From Afipia felis ATCC 53690 (GTDB lineage Bacteria > Pseudomonadota > Alphaproteobacteria > Rhizobiales > Xanthobacteraceae), in the NCBI RefSeq assembly GCF_000314735.2, contig NZ_KB375270.1, forward strand, positions 930,001-994,000: 64,000 nucleotides of DNA. The letters run 5' to 3'. The position numbers and the translations under genes are program-made. The notes beneath the pieces are model-generated. The model was not told where the DNA came from. It saw only the letters and a program-made list of their open reading frames with translations, and did not search any database. Below are positions 53,271 to 62,556 of the stretch, piece after piece. The stretch's first letter is position 1, and each line of letters opens with the position of its first letter.

Positions 53271-55112
53271 TCAGCGGATCGAAACCGGCTCACGCTGCGG
53301 CACGGCGACGTCGGAAATCCGCAATTGCACCCGCTCCGCGCCCTGCCAGCGATCGATACTCAGTGATCCGGCAACATGCACCATCTGCCCGCGATTATCA
53401 GCGAGCGCATTGCCAAGTTTCTGGCCGACCGACCGGAATGCGATGCCGTTGACCATCGCGCCGTCACCGGACTTTAGCCGTACTCGCATATGCGCGCCGC
53501 CGACCTCGTCGGCATAAACCAGTTGATGCGAAGGCAGCGCGATCATCGGCTCGGGATTGCCCGTGCCGAACGGTCCGGCGCGATTGAGCGTCCCGACAAA
53601 ATCGGTGGTGACGGCGCGCGCACTCACCGCACCGTCGATGAACAGTTCATCGACATGCCGCGCCTTGGCGACATCCTGCGCCAGCGTTTGTTCGAGATAG
53701 GCGCGAAACTCTGCGAGCCGATCTTTCTTCAGGGTCACGCCTGCCGCCATGGCGTGGCCGCCGCCTTTCATGAGCAAACCTTCCGCGACAGCGCCGCGCA
53801 CCGCTTTCCCGAGATCGACGCCAGCGATGGAGCGGCCCGAGCCGGTGCCGATCCCACCGGGCTCGAGCGCGACTGCAAACGCCGGTCGCGAGAACTTCTC
53901 CTTCAAGCGCGATGCGACGAGACCGACCACGCCCGGGTGCCAGCCCTCGGACGCCGTGACGATCACCGCTCCCTTGTCTTCCAAACCGAGCGAGGCCAGC
54001 GCCTCGGCTTCGGCCTGTTGTTCGGCGGCCTGTTCGATCAACCGCCGTTCAACATTGAGACGATCCAGTTCGGCTGCGATCCGCGCCGCTTCGGAGACAT
54101 CGCCTTCGAGCAACAGCTTGACGCCGAGATCGGCCTGCCCGATGCGGCCGCCCGCATTGATGCGTGGTCCGAGCATGAAGCCGAGATGCCACGCTTCGGG
54201 CGGACCATTGAGGCGCGCGACATCCATTAAGGCAGTATGACCGATATGGTCGCGACGCCGCATCGCAATCAGGCCCTTGGCGACGAAGGCGCGATTGAGT
54301 CCCAGCAGCGGCGCCACGTCGGCGACCGTGCCGAGCGCCACATGATGCAGCATGTCGAGCAGGTTGGGCTCCGGCCGCTCCGGCGTCCAGAAATTACGCA
54401 CCCGCAATTCACGGTTCACCGCAACCAGCGTGACGAACACAAGACCGACAGCCGCGAGATGACCAAGTCCCGACAGATCATCCGGCCGGTTGGGATTGAC
54501 GATGGCGTTGACCACGGGCAACTCGTCACCGCATTGATGATGGTCAATCACCACCACATCCATGCCGAGCTTGCGCGCTTCCGCGAGCGGCTCGATGCTC
54601 GTTGTGCCACAATCGACCGTCACCAGCAGCTTTGCGCCACGCGCCGACAGCGAGCGGATCGCCTCGACGTTCGGGCCGTAGCCTTCGAAGATGCGGTCTG
54701 GAATGTGGATCAGCGGATCGAGCCCGCAATGGCGCAGATGCCATGCCAACAACGCCGCCGAGGTCGCACCGTCCACGTCGTAATCGCCGAAGATCGCAAT
54801 TTTCTCGCCGCGCACTGCCGCGTCCGCGATGCGTTTGGCGGCCGCTTCCATCTGCGTCACGGTCGATGGATCGGGCAGCAGTTTGCGGATGGTCGGGTCG
54901 AGAAAATCCTCGACGGCATCGATGTCGATGCCGCGGCCCGCTATGATGCGCGCCAACATTTCCGGCAATTGATAGCGCTGCACGATAGCCAGCGCCTGTG
55001 CCGCACCCCGTGCATCAAGCCGATCGCGCCACAGTTTGCCCGTGGCCGAGCGCGTCACGCCGAGAAAGGCATGCGGTGTCTCGACAGGCAGTATGGTGAC
55101 AGGAGGCGTCAT
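53271..55112 (-). CDS. recJ: Single-strand exonuclease RecJ
   Basis: A 613-residue 5'-3' ssDNA exonuclease. DHH-family motifs include IAIFGDYDVDGATSAALLAW and VVVIDHHQCGDELP; the DHHA1 region contains GGGHAMAAGVTLKK. A C-terminal OB domain is visible. RecJ works in recombination and mismatch repair. ATG 55112 was preferred over a TTG at 55151. It is the last gene of the aminotransferase-hom-glpX-dehalogenase-recJ operon. Confidence 0.95.
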   Translation of the reverse strand: MTPPVTILPVETPHAFLGVTRSATGKLWRDRLDARGAAQALAIVQRYQLPEMLARIIAGRGIDIDAVEDFLDPTIRKLLPDPSTVTQMEAAAKRIADAAVRGEKIAIFGDYDVDGATSAALLAWHLRHCGLDPLIHIPDRIFEGYGPNVEAIRSLSARGAKLLVTVDCGTTSIEPLAEARKLGMDVVVIDHHQCGDELPVVNAIVNPNRPDDLSGLGHLAAVGLVFVTLVAVNRELRVRNFWTPERPEPNLLDMLHHVALGTVADVAPLLGLNRAFVAKGLIAMRRRDHIGHTALMDVARLNGPPEAWHLGFMLGPRINAGGRIGQADLGVKLLLEGDVSEAARIAAELDRLNVERRLIEQAAEQQAEAEALASLGLEDKGAVIVTASEGWHPGVVGLVASRLKEKFSRPAFAVALEPGGIGTGSGRSIAGVDLGKAVRGAVAEGLLMKGGGHAMAAGVTLKKDRLAEFRAYLEQTLAQDVAKARHVDELFIDGAVSARAVTTDFVGTLNRAGPFGTGNPEPMIALPSHQLVYADEVGGAHMRVRLKSGDGAMVNGIAFRSVGQKLGNALADNRGQMVHVAGSLSIDRWQGAERVQLRISDVAVPQREPVSIR

Positions 55113-55172
55113 GGGATGACCGGAGATAGGGGCCGCGCGCGTAGGTTTCAATGATTCGCGAAAACTGCGCCG

Positions 55173-55883
55173 TCAGCAACCCAGCCGGGAGGCCAGATCC
55201 TCGATATCCGCAACCACGAAGTCCCAGTCACTCGTGGCCTCGAAGTCCTCTTTCTGGTGCGGGCCGTATTCCGCGATGCGCGGCACAAAGCAGGTCTTCA
55301 GTCCGCAGGCACGTGCGGCAATGAGATCGTAATTATGCGCCGCGACCAGCATCACCTGCTCCGGTCGCAGCCCGAGCAGTTTGGCCGCACCGAGATAGAC
55401 CTCGGGGTCCGGCTTGTAGCGCTGGAAGATTTCAGCACACAGGATCACGTCCCACGGCAAACCAGCATATTTGGCCAAATTGGTCATCAGCGCGACATTG
55501 CCGTTCGACAGCGGCGAGATGACGAACTTCGTCTTCAGCCGCGTCAGGCCCGGCACGCTGTCCGGCCACGGCTTCAGGCGATGCCAGCCGAGCGTGAGGT
55601 GATCGAAATCGTCCCTGCTCAGTCCCGTGATGCCGAGCCGCGCCGCGAGCGGCTCGACTGACTGACGTTGCAATTCATCGAGCGTGAGAAAGCCGCGCTC
55701 AGGGTGGCTGCGCACCTCGTCCATCGACGGACGGTACGCACTGCGCCAGGCATCGACCAGCGCGGCCCAGTCGACGGTGAGGCCCCTCGCCTCACCCCAT
55801 GCAGTGAAATCCGCGATCAGGCTGCCGCGCCAATCCACGATGGTACCGAACGTATCGAACAGCAGAGCCTTGACGTCCGGCAT
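55173..55883 (-). CDS. Haloacid dehalogenase, type II
   Basis: A 236-residue HAD-superfamily protein. Motif I is ALLFDTFGTIVDWRGS (nucleophile Asp of DTFGT); motif II is VISPLSNGN; motif III includes RYKPDPEVYLGAA; then VMLVAAHNYDLIAARACGLK. This is the pattern of L-2-haloacid dehalogenases. Substrate is not certain. ATG 55883 follows a possible GTG. It lies 19 bases after glpX. Confidence 0.85.
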   Translation of the reverse strand: MPDVKALLFDTFGTIVDWRGSLIADFTAWGEARGLTVDWAALVDAWRSAYRPSMDEVRSHPERGFLTLDELQRQSVEPLAARLGITGLSRDDFDHLTLGWHRLKPWPDSVPGLTRLKTKFVISPLSNGNVALMTNLAKYAGLPWDVILCAEIFQRYKPDPEVYLGAAKLLGLRPEQVMLVAAHNYDLIAARACGLKTCFVPRIAEYGPHQKEDFEATSDWDFVVADIEDLASRLGC

Positions 55884-55902
55884 CACCGCAATCCCGCGCC
55901 GA

Positions 55903-56898
55903 TCAGTCGAGGTGGAATTTCTCGAGCTGGCGGTGCTCGGCCTTGATGTAGCGCACCGTGCCGGTGACGGAGCGCATTACAACCGTCTCGGTCTCGATGG
56001 TGTGCTTGCGGAATTTGACGCCCGACAGCAACGAACCGTCGGTCACGCCAGTGGCCGCGAACAGGCAGTCGCCCTTCACCATGTCCTCGATGCCGTAGAT
56101 CATGGACGGGTCCTTGATCCCCATCTTGGCAGCGCGTTCGCGCTTCTCATCGGTGTCGAGGATCAGGCGGCACTGCATCTGGCCGCCAATACAACGCAGC
56201 GCCGATGCTGCCAGCACGCCTTCCGGCGCGCCGCCAGTGCCGATGTAGATATCGACGCCAGTGTTCTCGGGATCGGCAGTGTGGATCACGCCCGCCACGT
56301 CGCCGTCCGTGATTAGGCGCACAGCAGCGCCGGTCGAACGGACGGCGTTGATGATGTCGGCATGACGCGGACGGTCCAGGATCAGTGCCGTGATCGCGGA
56401 CGGATGCACGTCCTTGGCGCGGGCGAGCCTGCGGATGTTCTCGGCCGGCGGTGCGTCGAGATCAATCACGTTCTTGGCGTAACCGGGACCGACGGCGATC
56501 TTCTGCATGTAAACGTCAGGTGCATTGAGAAGCGTGCCGCCTTCCGCCATCGCCATCGTGGCGATCGAGCCCGGCATGTCCTTGGCGCACAAGGTCGTAC
56601 CTTCCAGCGGATCGACCGCGATGTCGACTTCCGGTCCGACTTCCGCGCCGACCTTCTCGCCGATAAACAGCATCGGCGCTTCGTCGCGCTCGCCCTCGCC
56701 GATCACGACCGTGCCCTTGATCGGAATCTTGTTAAGCTCGCGGCGCATTGCGTCAACCGCCGCCTGGTCCGCGCCCTTCTCGTTGCCGTGGCCGCGCAGA
56801 CGCGCTGCCGACACCGCGGCGCGCTCCGTCACGCGCACGATCTCCAGTGTCAGGATGCGCTCGAGCAAGAGCTGCGGCGGGACGGAAATGGTCGACAT
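55903..56898 (-). CDS. glpX: Class II fructose-1,6-bisphosphatase
   Basis: A 331-residue GlpX-type enzyme for gluconeogenesis and, where present, the Calvin cycle. Features: KGTVVIGEGERDEAPMLFIG, VDIAVDPLEGTTLCAKDMPG (metal and phosphate site), IYIGTGGAPEGVLAASALRC. Full length and intact. It sits 53 bases after hom, a conserved order in this bacterial family. Confidence 0.95.
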   Translation of the reverse strand: MSTISVPPQLLLERILTLEIVRVTERAAVSAARLRGHGNEKGADQAAVDAMRRELNKIPIKGTVVIGEGERDEAPMLFIGEKVGAEVGPEVDIAVDPLEGTTLCAKDMPGSIATMAMAEGGTLLNAPDVYMQKIAVGPGYAKNVIDLDAPPAENIRRLARAKDVHPSAITALILDRPRHADIINAVRSTGAAVRLITDGDVAGVIHTADPENTGVDIYIGTGGAPEGVLAASALRCIGGQMQCRLILDTDEKRERAAKMGIKDPSMIYGIEDMVKGDCLFAATGVTDGSLLSGVKFRKHTIETETVVMRSVTGTVRYIKAEHRQLEKFHLD

Positions 56899-56951
56899 CA
56901 GTAAAGCTCCTCATCGTATGCCGCGCGAGGCGGCATGTGTCGTGTATTGTC

Positions 56952-58274
56952 TCAGTTCTTCTCGATCCGGATAACCTGCGGCTTTCCGGTGATGACGCGA
57001 TCCTGCTGCACGGCATGCAGCGCGCGACGCACGGCATCCTCCGTGGTTGCGTAGGTGATCAGAATCACCGGCACTGGCTGGGACTTGCCGGCTGGCTTAT
57101 CGACATCAAACGTGCCGTCAGGATGACGCTGCACGATCGACTCGATCGAGATTTTCTGTTCGGCCAGCCGCGTGGCGATGGTCGCCGCCGTGCCAGCGAG
57201 GTCACGCGCCATCAGACGAATGTAATAACCACCTTCATGGCGTTTCATTGGCGCTTTCGTCGTCACCTTGAGTTTGGCGACGGGACGACCGAACGGCAGC
57301 GCACGCACGCCGCGCGCAATATCGGCGATGTCCGCAACAACGGCCGATGCCGTCGCAGCGCCGCCCGCACCGGGGCCGACCAAGGTGATCGGAGGAATGC
57401 CGTCGCCATCAATGGTCACGGCATTGGTCACGTCCATCACCTGCGCGATCGACGAAGTCCGCGGCACCATGGTCGGATGCACGCGCTGCTCGATTCCAGT
57501 TTCGGTCTTCACCGCAACGCCGAGCAGCTTGACGCGATAACCAAGCTCCTGCGCCGCGCGCAGGTCTTCGGGCGCAATCGAGGAAATGCCTTCGACGTAC
57601 ACTGCGCTCTGGTTGACCTTGGTGCCGAAAGCGAGGCTCGCAAGGATCGCAAGTTTCTGCGCCGTGTCGTGGCCATCGACGTCGAAGGACGGGTTGGCCT
57701 CCGCGTAGCCGAGCCGTTGCGCATCCTTCAGGCATTCTGCGAACGACAGCCCTTCCCGCTCCATCCGCGTCAGGATGTAGTTGCAGGTGCCGTTGAGGAT
57801 GCCGTAGACGCGATCGATATCAGTCCCGGCAAGACCTTCGCGCAACGTCTTGATGACAGGAATGGCCGCGCCAACGGCGGCCTCGTAGTTGAGCGCACCG
57901 CCGTGCTTTTCAGCGAGAGCCGAGAGCCGAGAGCCATGCTTGGCAATCAGCGCCTTGTTCGCGGTCACGACAGACTTGCCGCTGCGCAGCGCCGCCTCAA
58001 TGGCGGACAGCGCGGGATCGCCCACACCGCCCATCAGTTCAACGAACACATCGATCTTGGGATCGGTCGCAATCGCAAGCGCGTTCTTCGCCCAGGCAAT
58101 ACCTGTGAGATCGACGTTGCGCTTCTTGACCTTGGAGCGGGCCGAGACCGCGACCACGCGTATGCCGCGCCCGCAGCGTAGCGACAACGCTCGCTTCTGT
58201 CGTTCTATCAGACCCACGACCTCGGCACCCACGGTGCCGAGCCCCGCAATCCCCACTCTGAGCGGAGCAACCAT
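56952..58274 (-). CDS. hom: Homoserine dehydrogenase
   Basis: A 440-residue enzyme of the threonine/methionine branch. NAD(P) site: LRVGIAGLGTVGAEVVGLIE; catalytic core: GILNGTCNYILTRMEREGLS, YAEANPSFDVDGHDTAQKLA; a C-terminal ACT domain (YYIRLMARDLAGTAATIATR) for threonine feedback. It begins 24 bases after the aminotransferase stop. Confidence 0.96.
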   Translation of the reverse strand: MVAPLRVGIAGLGTVGAEVVGLIERQKRALSLRCGRGIRVVAVSARSKVKKRNVDLTGIAWAKNALAIATDPKIDVFVELMGGVGDPALSAIEAALRSGKSVVTANKALIAKHGSRLSALAEKHGGALNYEAAVGAAIPVIKTLREGLAGTDIDRVYGILNGTCNYILTRMEREGLSFAECLKDAQRLGYAEANPSFDVDGHDTAQKLAILASLAFGTKVNQSAVYVEGISSIAPEDLRAAQELGYRVKLLGVAVKTETGIEQRVHPTMVPRTSSIAQVMDVTNAVTIDGDGIPPITLVGPGAGGAATASAVVADIADIARGVRALPFGRPVAKLKVTTKAPMKRHEGGYYIRLMARDLAGTAATIATRLAEQKISIESIVQRHPDGTFDVDKPAGKSQPVPVILITYATTEDAVRRALHAVQQDRVITGKPQVIRIEKN

Positions 58275-58298
58275 ATTCTATTTAACCTGCCGGATGAG

Positions 58299-59516
58299 TT
58301 AGCGCCGGTTGGCGAGAGGAACCACGTTGTGCAATGTTTCAACGCCCGCTTCAAGGAAACGGCGGATATTTCGGGCAGCCTGACGGATGCGCTGCTCGTT
58401 TTCCACCATCGCTATACGAACAAAACCTTCACCGTGCTCGCCGAACCCTGAGCCGGGAGACACCGCAACTCCTGATTTCTCGACCATGAGCGTCGCAAAA
58501 TCCATGCTGCTGATGTGGCGGAATTTCTCAGGCAACGGCGCCCAGGCGAACATCGAGGCCGCCGGCGGGGGAATGTCCCAGCCCGCCCGGCCAAAGGCCT
58601 CCACCATCGCATCGCGGCGCTTGTGATAGGTGTCGCGCATCTCCTGGATGCAGTCCTGCGGACCGTTCAGCGCCGCGACGGCAGCCACCTGAACCGGGGT
58701 AAAGGCACCGTAGTCGAGGTAGGACTTCACGCGCGTCAGCGCCGCGATCAGGCGCTCGTTGCCGACCGCAAAACCCATGCGCCAGCCGGCCATGGAATAG
58801 GTCTTCGACATCGAGGTGAATTCAACGGCGATATCCATCGCGCCCGGTACCTGCAGCACAGACGGCGGCGGCTCGCCGTTGTAATACAGCTCCGCGTAAG
58901 CAAGGTCGGACAGAATGAAGACCTCGTGCTTCTTCGCGAACGCGACGAGATCCTTGTAGAAATCGAGCGACGCGACATAAGAGGTCGGGTTCGACGGATA
59001 GCAGACCACCATCGCGATCGGCTTCGGAATCGAATGGATGATCGCGCGCTCCAGGTGAGCAAAGAGCTGCGGCGTCGGCTCCGCCGGGACCGACCGAATC
59101 ACGCCGCCCGCCATCAGGAAGCCGAATGCATGAATCGGGTAGCTCGGGTTGGGCACCAGCACCACATCGCCCGGCGCGGTGATCGCCTGAGCCATGTTCG
59201 CAAAGCCCTCCTTCGAGCCCAGTGTCGCGACGATCTGGGTCTCGGGGTTGAGCTTCACGCCGAAACGGCGCTCGTAATAGGCAGCCTGTGCCCGGCGCAG
59301 ACCGGGAATGCCTTTGGAGGCCGAATAACGGTCCGTCCGGGGCTTGCCCAGCGTCTCCTTGAGCTTCTCAAGGACGTGTGGCGGGGCAGGCAAATCCGGG
59401 TTCCCCATGCCCAGATCGATAATGTCGGCGCCAGCGTTGCGCGCGGCGGCCTTGGCCCGATTCACCTGCTCGAAAACGTAGGGTGGCAAACGGCGAATGC
59501 GGTAGAATTCTTCCAT
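58299..59516 (-). CDS. Class I/II PLP aminotransferase (AlaC/DapL-like)
   Basis: A 405-residue fold-type I aminotransferase. EEFYRIRRLPPYVFEQVNRA is the typical start, followed by IIDLGMGNPDLPAPPHVLEK and TSMSKTYSMAGWRMGFAVGN with the PLP lysine. Close relatives are annotated as alanine aminotransferase (AlaC) or LL-diaminopimelate aminotransferase; position upstream of hom suggests amino-acid synthesis. ATG 59516 was chosen because homology begins there; the frame extends upstream without meaning. Confidence 0.9.
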   Translation of the reverse strand: MEEFYRIRRLPPYVFEQVNRAKAAARNAGADIIDLGMGNPDLPAPPHVLEKLKETLGKPRTDRYSASKGIPGLRRAQAAYYERRFGVKLNPETQIVATLGSKEGFANMAQAITAPGDVVLVPNPSYPIHAFGFLMAGGVIRSVPAEPTPQLFAHLERAIIHSIPKPIAMVVCYPSNPTSYVASLDFYKDLVAFAKKHEVFILSDLAYAELYYNGEPPPSVLQVPGAMDIAVEFTSMSKTYSMAGWRMGFAVGNERLIAALTRVKSYLDYGAFTPVQVAAVAALNGPQDCIQEMRDTYHKRRDAMVEAFGRAGWDIPPPAASMFAWAPLPEKFRHISSMDFATLMVEKSGVAVSPGSGFGEHGEGFVRIAMVENEQRIRQAARNIRRFLEAGVETLHNVVPLANRR

Positions 59517-59629
59517 GGATTCAAGGCTCCGAGCCCGGCTAAGGGCCCTCAGACGGCAAATCACTGAGGACGCGATAGCATCTTCTAACACGAACCTCGG
59601 GCCGCGCCACCAGCCCAAAGGAACGGAAT

Positions 59630-59947
59630 TCAGTTCGCGGGTGGATTTGAGGCCCGGGGCTTCGCGGCCCGCGCCTTCACCCCTTCCTGACGGTCCCGCG
59701 CCGCCGTCAGGTCCCGCGTGAGCTGCGCCCGCTGCTCGGGGGTCATGGGGGCTTCGGTGCGCGGTGGCGGGGTATCGTTGACCGGGAGATAAGCCGGCGC
59801 GACGGCGGGCCGCTCCGGCGTATTGGCAGGCAGGCCCACCACGGGCATATCGGCGACGTGAGATGCACATGCGCCCAGCATCTGGCCGAGCGTCAGCAAA
59901 GCCACTCCCATCCAGACCCGTTTTCCATGGCGACGCAGCGAACGCAT
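59630..59947 (-). CDS. Small Pro-rich lipoprotein
   Basis: A 105-residue protein with a signal peptide and lipobox (LGQMLGAC). The mature part is proline-rich (NTPERPAVAPAYLPVNDTPP) and ends with a basic helix (TPEQRAQLTRDLTAARDRQE). It lies upstream of the aminotransferase operon on the same strand. Conserved-looking but of unknown function. ATG 59947 follows a TTG. Confidence 0.7.
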   Translation of the reverse strand: MRSLRRHGKRVWMGVALLTLGQMLGACASHVADMPVVGLPANTPERPAVAPAYLPVNDTPPPRTEAPMTPEQRAQLTRDLTAARDRQEGVKARAAKPRASNPPAN

Positions 59948-60179
59948 CAAGCTCCCGCCCTATTCCATTCCCGTCAAATTCCGCCCCAAGGCGCCCAGCG
60001 AACCGATATTCCGGAAAAGCGTTAAATTTCCGACCGCATACGCTGCGGTGGCGCATGCAGGCCGAATATGTCCGAACCAAGACATCTGCTGCAACGCATA
60101 TAGCTATTGGAAAGGAAGCTCGTTTAACTGAGAAGAGGCAACGTACCCCTTCGGCCCGACACGCGGATATATCGTCTTC

Positions 60180-61982
60180 ATGAGCGCGCTCCCCACCGAC
60201 CCTCCGACGACAAAACCCTTCGACGCCGATGCGTTCGCACTCAACATCGCCCGCGCCATGGAAAGTGGCGGCAAGGCGCTCTCCGCCTTCCTGCAACCAC
60301 GCGAGACCGGCGACATCAACAATCGCGCCCCCGGCGAGATGGGCGAGGTCATCAAGACTTTCGCCGAGGTCGCCGAATACTGGCTTGCCGATGCCGATCG
60401 TGCCGGCAACGTGCAGACGCGGCTTGGGAAAGCCTACCTTGAATTGTGGGGTCAGTTCTCACGGAAGCTCGCCGGTGCCGAGGACGAGGAACCGACCATC
60501 GCACCCGCGCCGAGGGACAAGCGTTTTCTCGACCCCGAGTGGAAATCCAACCACTTCTTCGATTTCATCATGCAGCTCTATCTGCTCACCACGAAATGGG
60601 CGCATGAGCTGGTGGAAGAAGCGGAAGGCCTCGATCCGCATACCCGCAAGAAGGCCGAGTTCTACGTTCAGGTACTCACCAACACCTTCGCGCCTTCGAA
60701 CTTCGTGCTGACCAATCCCGAAGTCCTGCGGGAAACCGTCGCAAGCAGCGGCGACAACCTGTTTCGAGGCATGCAGATGCTGGCCGAGGACATTCAGGCA
60801 GGTGGCGGCACGTTGAAGATCAGACAGTCAGGCGGGACGTTCGAGGTCGGCAAGGATCTCGCGCTCACCCCCGGCAAAGTGATCTACCAGAACGACGTCA
60901 TGCAGCTCATCCAGTATGAGCCGACCACGGAGCATGTGCTGCGCACGCCGCTTTTGATCGTGCCACCTTGGATCAACAAGTACTACATCCTCGACCTCAC
61001 GCCGCAGAAGTCCTTCATCAAATGGCTGGTGGATCAGGGTCTGACGGTCTTCGTCATTTCGTGGATCAACCCGGACAAAAGCCTCGGGACCAAGACCTTC
61101 GAGGATTACATGAAGGAAGGCCCGCTCACGGCGATGGACGTGATCGAGAAGGCGACCGGCGAGATGAAAGTCCACACCATGGGCTATTGCATCGGCGGCA
61201 CCCTGCTCGCCACGACGCTCGCATGGCTCGCCGACAAGCGCCGCGTGCGCACCACCTCAGCCACCTTCATGGCCGCGCAGGTCGACTTCACCCATGCCGG
61301 CGACCTGATGGTCTATATCGACGAGAGCCAGCTCGCAGCGCTCGACCGCGACATGCAGCAGACCGGCGTCCTGCACGGCACGCGCATGGCGATGGCCTTC
61401 AACATGCTGCGCTCGAACGACCTGATCTGGCCTTACGTGATCAGCAATTACCTCAAGGGCAAGGAACCTTCGGGCTTCGATCTTCTGTTCTGGAATGCCG
61501 ATGCCACGCGGATGCCCGGCGCAAACCATTCCTTCTACCTGCGCAACTGCTATCTCGAGAACCGGCTATCGGCGGGCACCATGGTGATCGACAATACCCA
61601 ACTCGATTTGTCGAAGATCAAGACGCCGATCTACAATCTCGCGACCAAGGACGATCACATCGCTCCTGCGCAGTCGGTGCTGTACGGCTCGCAATTCTTC
61701 GGTGGACCAGTCCGTTTCGTGCTGAGCGGTTCGGGCCATATCGCGGGCGTGGTCAACCCTCCTGCCACCGGTAAATACCAGTACTGGACCGGCGGCAATG
61801 CTGCAGCTGAGACGGTGCAAGACTGGATGAGCGGCGCGACCGAGCACTCGGGTTCGTGGTGGCCGGACTGGCGGGCCTGGATCGAGGGTCTCGATGCTGA
61901 AACCGTTCCAGCTCGTAGCGCCGGCGCGTCCATGACCATTCTGGAGGAAGCGCCGGGCAGCTATGTCCGGATGCGCGCCTGA
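60180..61982 (+). CDS. phaC: Class I poly(3-hydroxyalkanoate) synthase
   Basis: A 600-residue PhaC. The lipase-like box is GYCIGG (nucleophile Cys), with the catalytic Asp and His near KDDHIAP and SGSGHIAGVVNPP. PPWINKYYILDLTPQKSFIK and WINPDKSLG are standard. It polymerises hydroxyacyl-CoA into storage granules. No phaA/phaB or phasin gene is adjacent. The 229 bases upstream (59951-60179) hold no gene. Confidence 0.95.
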   Translation: MSALPTDPPTTKPFDADAFALNIARAMESGGKALSAFLQPRETGDINNRAPGEMGEVIKTFAEVAEYWLADADRAGNVQTRLGKAYLELWGQFSRKLAGAEDEEPTIAPAPRDKRFLDPEWKSNHFFDFIMQLYLLTTKWAHELVEEAEGLDPHTRKKAEFYVQVLTNTFAPSNFVLTNPEVLRETVASSGDNLFRGMQMLAEDIQAGGGTLKIRQSGGTFEVGKDLALTPGKVIYQNDVMQLIQYEPTTEHVLRTPLLIVPPWINKYYILDLTPQKSFIKWLVDQGLTVFVISWINPDKSLGTKTFEDYMKEGPLTAMDVIEKATGEMKVHTMGYCIGGTLLATTLAWLADKRRVRTTSATFMAAQVDFTHAGDLMVYIDESQLAALDRDMQQTGVLHGTRMAMAFNMLRSNDLIWPYVISNYLKGKEPSGFDLLFWNADATRMPGANHSFYLRNCYLENRLSAGTMVIDNTQLDLSKIKTPIYNLATKDDHIAPAQSVLYGSQFFGGPVRFVLSGSGHIAGVVNPPATGKYQYWTGGNAAAETVQDWMSGATEHSGSWWPDWRAWIEGLDAETVPARSAGASMTILEEAPGSYVRMRA

Positions 61983-62121
61983 GCCGTCTTCCTTCCACGT
62001 CAAATTCCTGAGAGGCCTGCCGTTCAGTTGGCCTCGTTCCGCAGTTCGACTATGAATGAGAGATCGTCGCCGGTACCCGCCCGGCGAGATTCGATGCAGG
62101 CTGCGAGGAAAGGAAAAGGCG

Positions 62122-62520
62122 ATGACGCGAGAATTGTTCTGGCTGACCTTGACCGTGATTTTGACCGGCGTGCTCTGGGTCCCCTACATCCTCAACCGCT
62201 GTGCGGTGCGCGGCATCGGCGGCGCAATGGCAAACCCTTCGCGCGGCGACAAGCCACATGCCGAATGGGCGAACCGGATGATGTTCGCGCATGACAACGC
62301 GATCGAAAATCTCGCGATCTTCGCACCGCTGGTGCTGATCCTCAACGCCATCGATTATTCGAGCAAATGGACAGTGCTCGCCTGCGCGGTCTATTTCTGG
62401 TCGCGGCTTGCTCACGTCATCATCTACGCGCTCGGCGTACCGGTGCTGCGGACGCTCACGTTCGTGATCGGATTCCTCGCGCAGGCCGTGCTGGTGCTCG
62501 CGATCTTCCGCCTCTGCTGA
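62122..62520 (+). CDS. MAPEG-family membrane protein
   Basis: A 132-residue membrane protein with four helices: FWLTLTVILTGVLWVPYILN, DNAIENLAIFAPLVLILNAI, WTVLACAVYFWSRLAHVIIY, TFVIGFLAQAVLVLAIF. RAHDNAxEN-like (FAHDNAIENLAIF) and SRLAH are MAPEG signatures. Function in glutathione or eicosanoid-type chemistry is known only for relatives. ATG 62122 follows AAAGGAAAAGGCG. Confidence 0.85.
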   Translation: MTRELFWLTLTVILTGVLWVPYILNRCAVRGIGGAMANPSRGDKPHAEWANRMMFAHDNAIENLAIFAPLVLILNAIDYSSKWTVLACAVYFWSRLAHVIIYALGVPVLRTLTFVIGFLAQAVLVLAIFRLC

Positions 62521-62526
62521 GAATAA

Positions 62527-62552
62527 AAAAGAGCCGCTCCCGCGGCTCTTTT
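62527..62552. terminator. Bidirectional Rho-independent terminator
   Basis: A stem AAAAGAGCCGC/GCGGCTCTTTT with loop TCCC lies between the convergent MAPEG-type and argC genes. The T-run on one strand and A-run on the other make it effective both ways. Confidence 0.9.
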
Positions 62553-62556
62553 CAGA

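Noticed and set aside
59517..60296. Upstream extension of the aminotransferase frame (to 665 codons)
   Set aside because: Homology begins at 59516; the extension overlaps the lipoprotein gene and the phaC start and has shadow-like composition.
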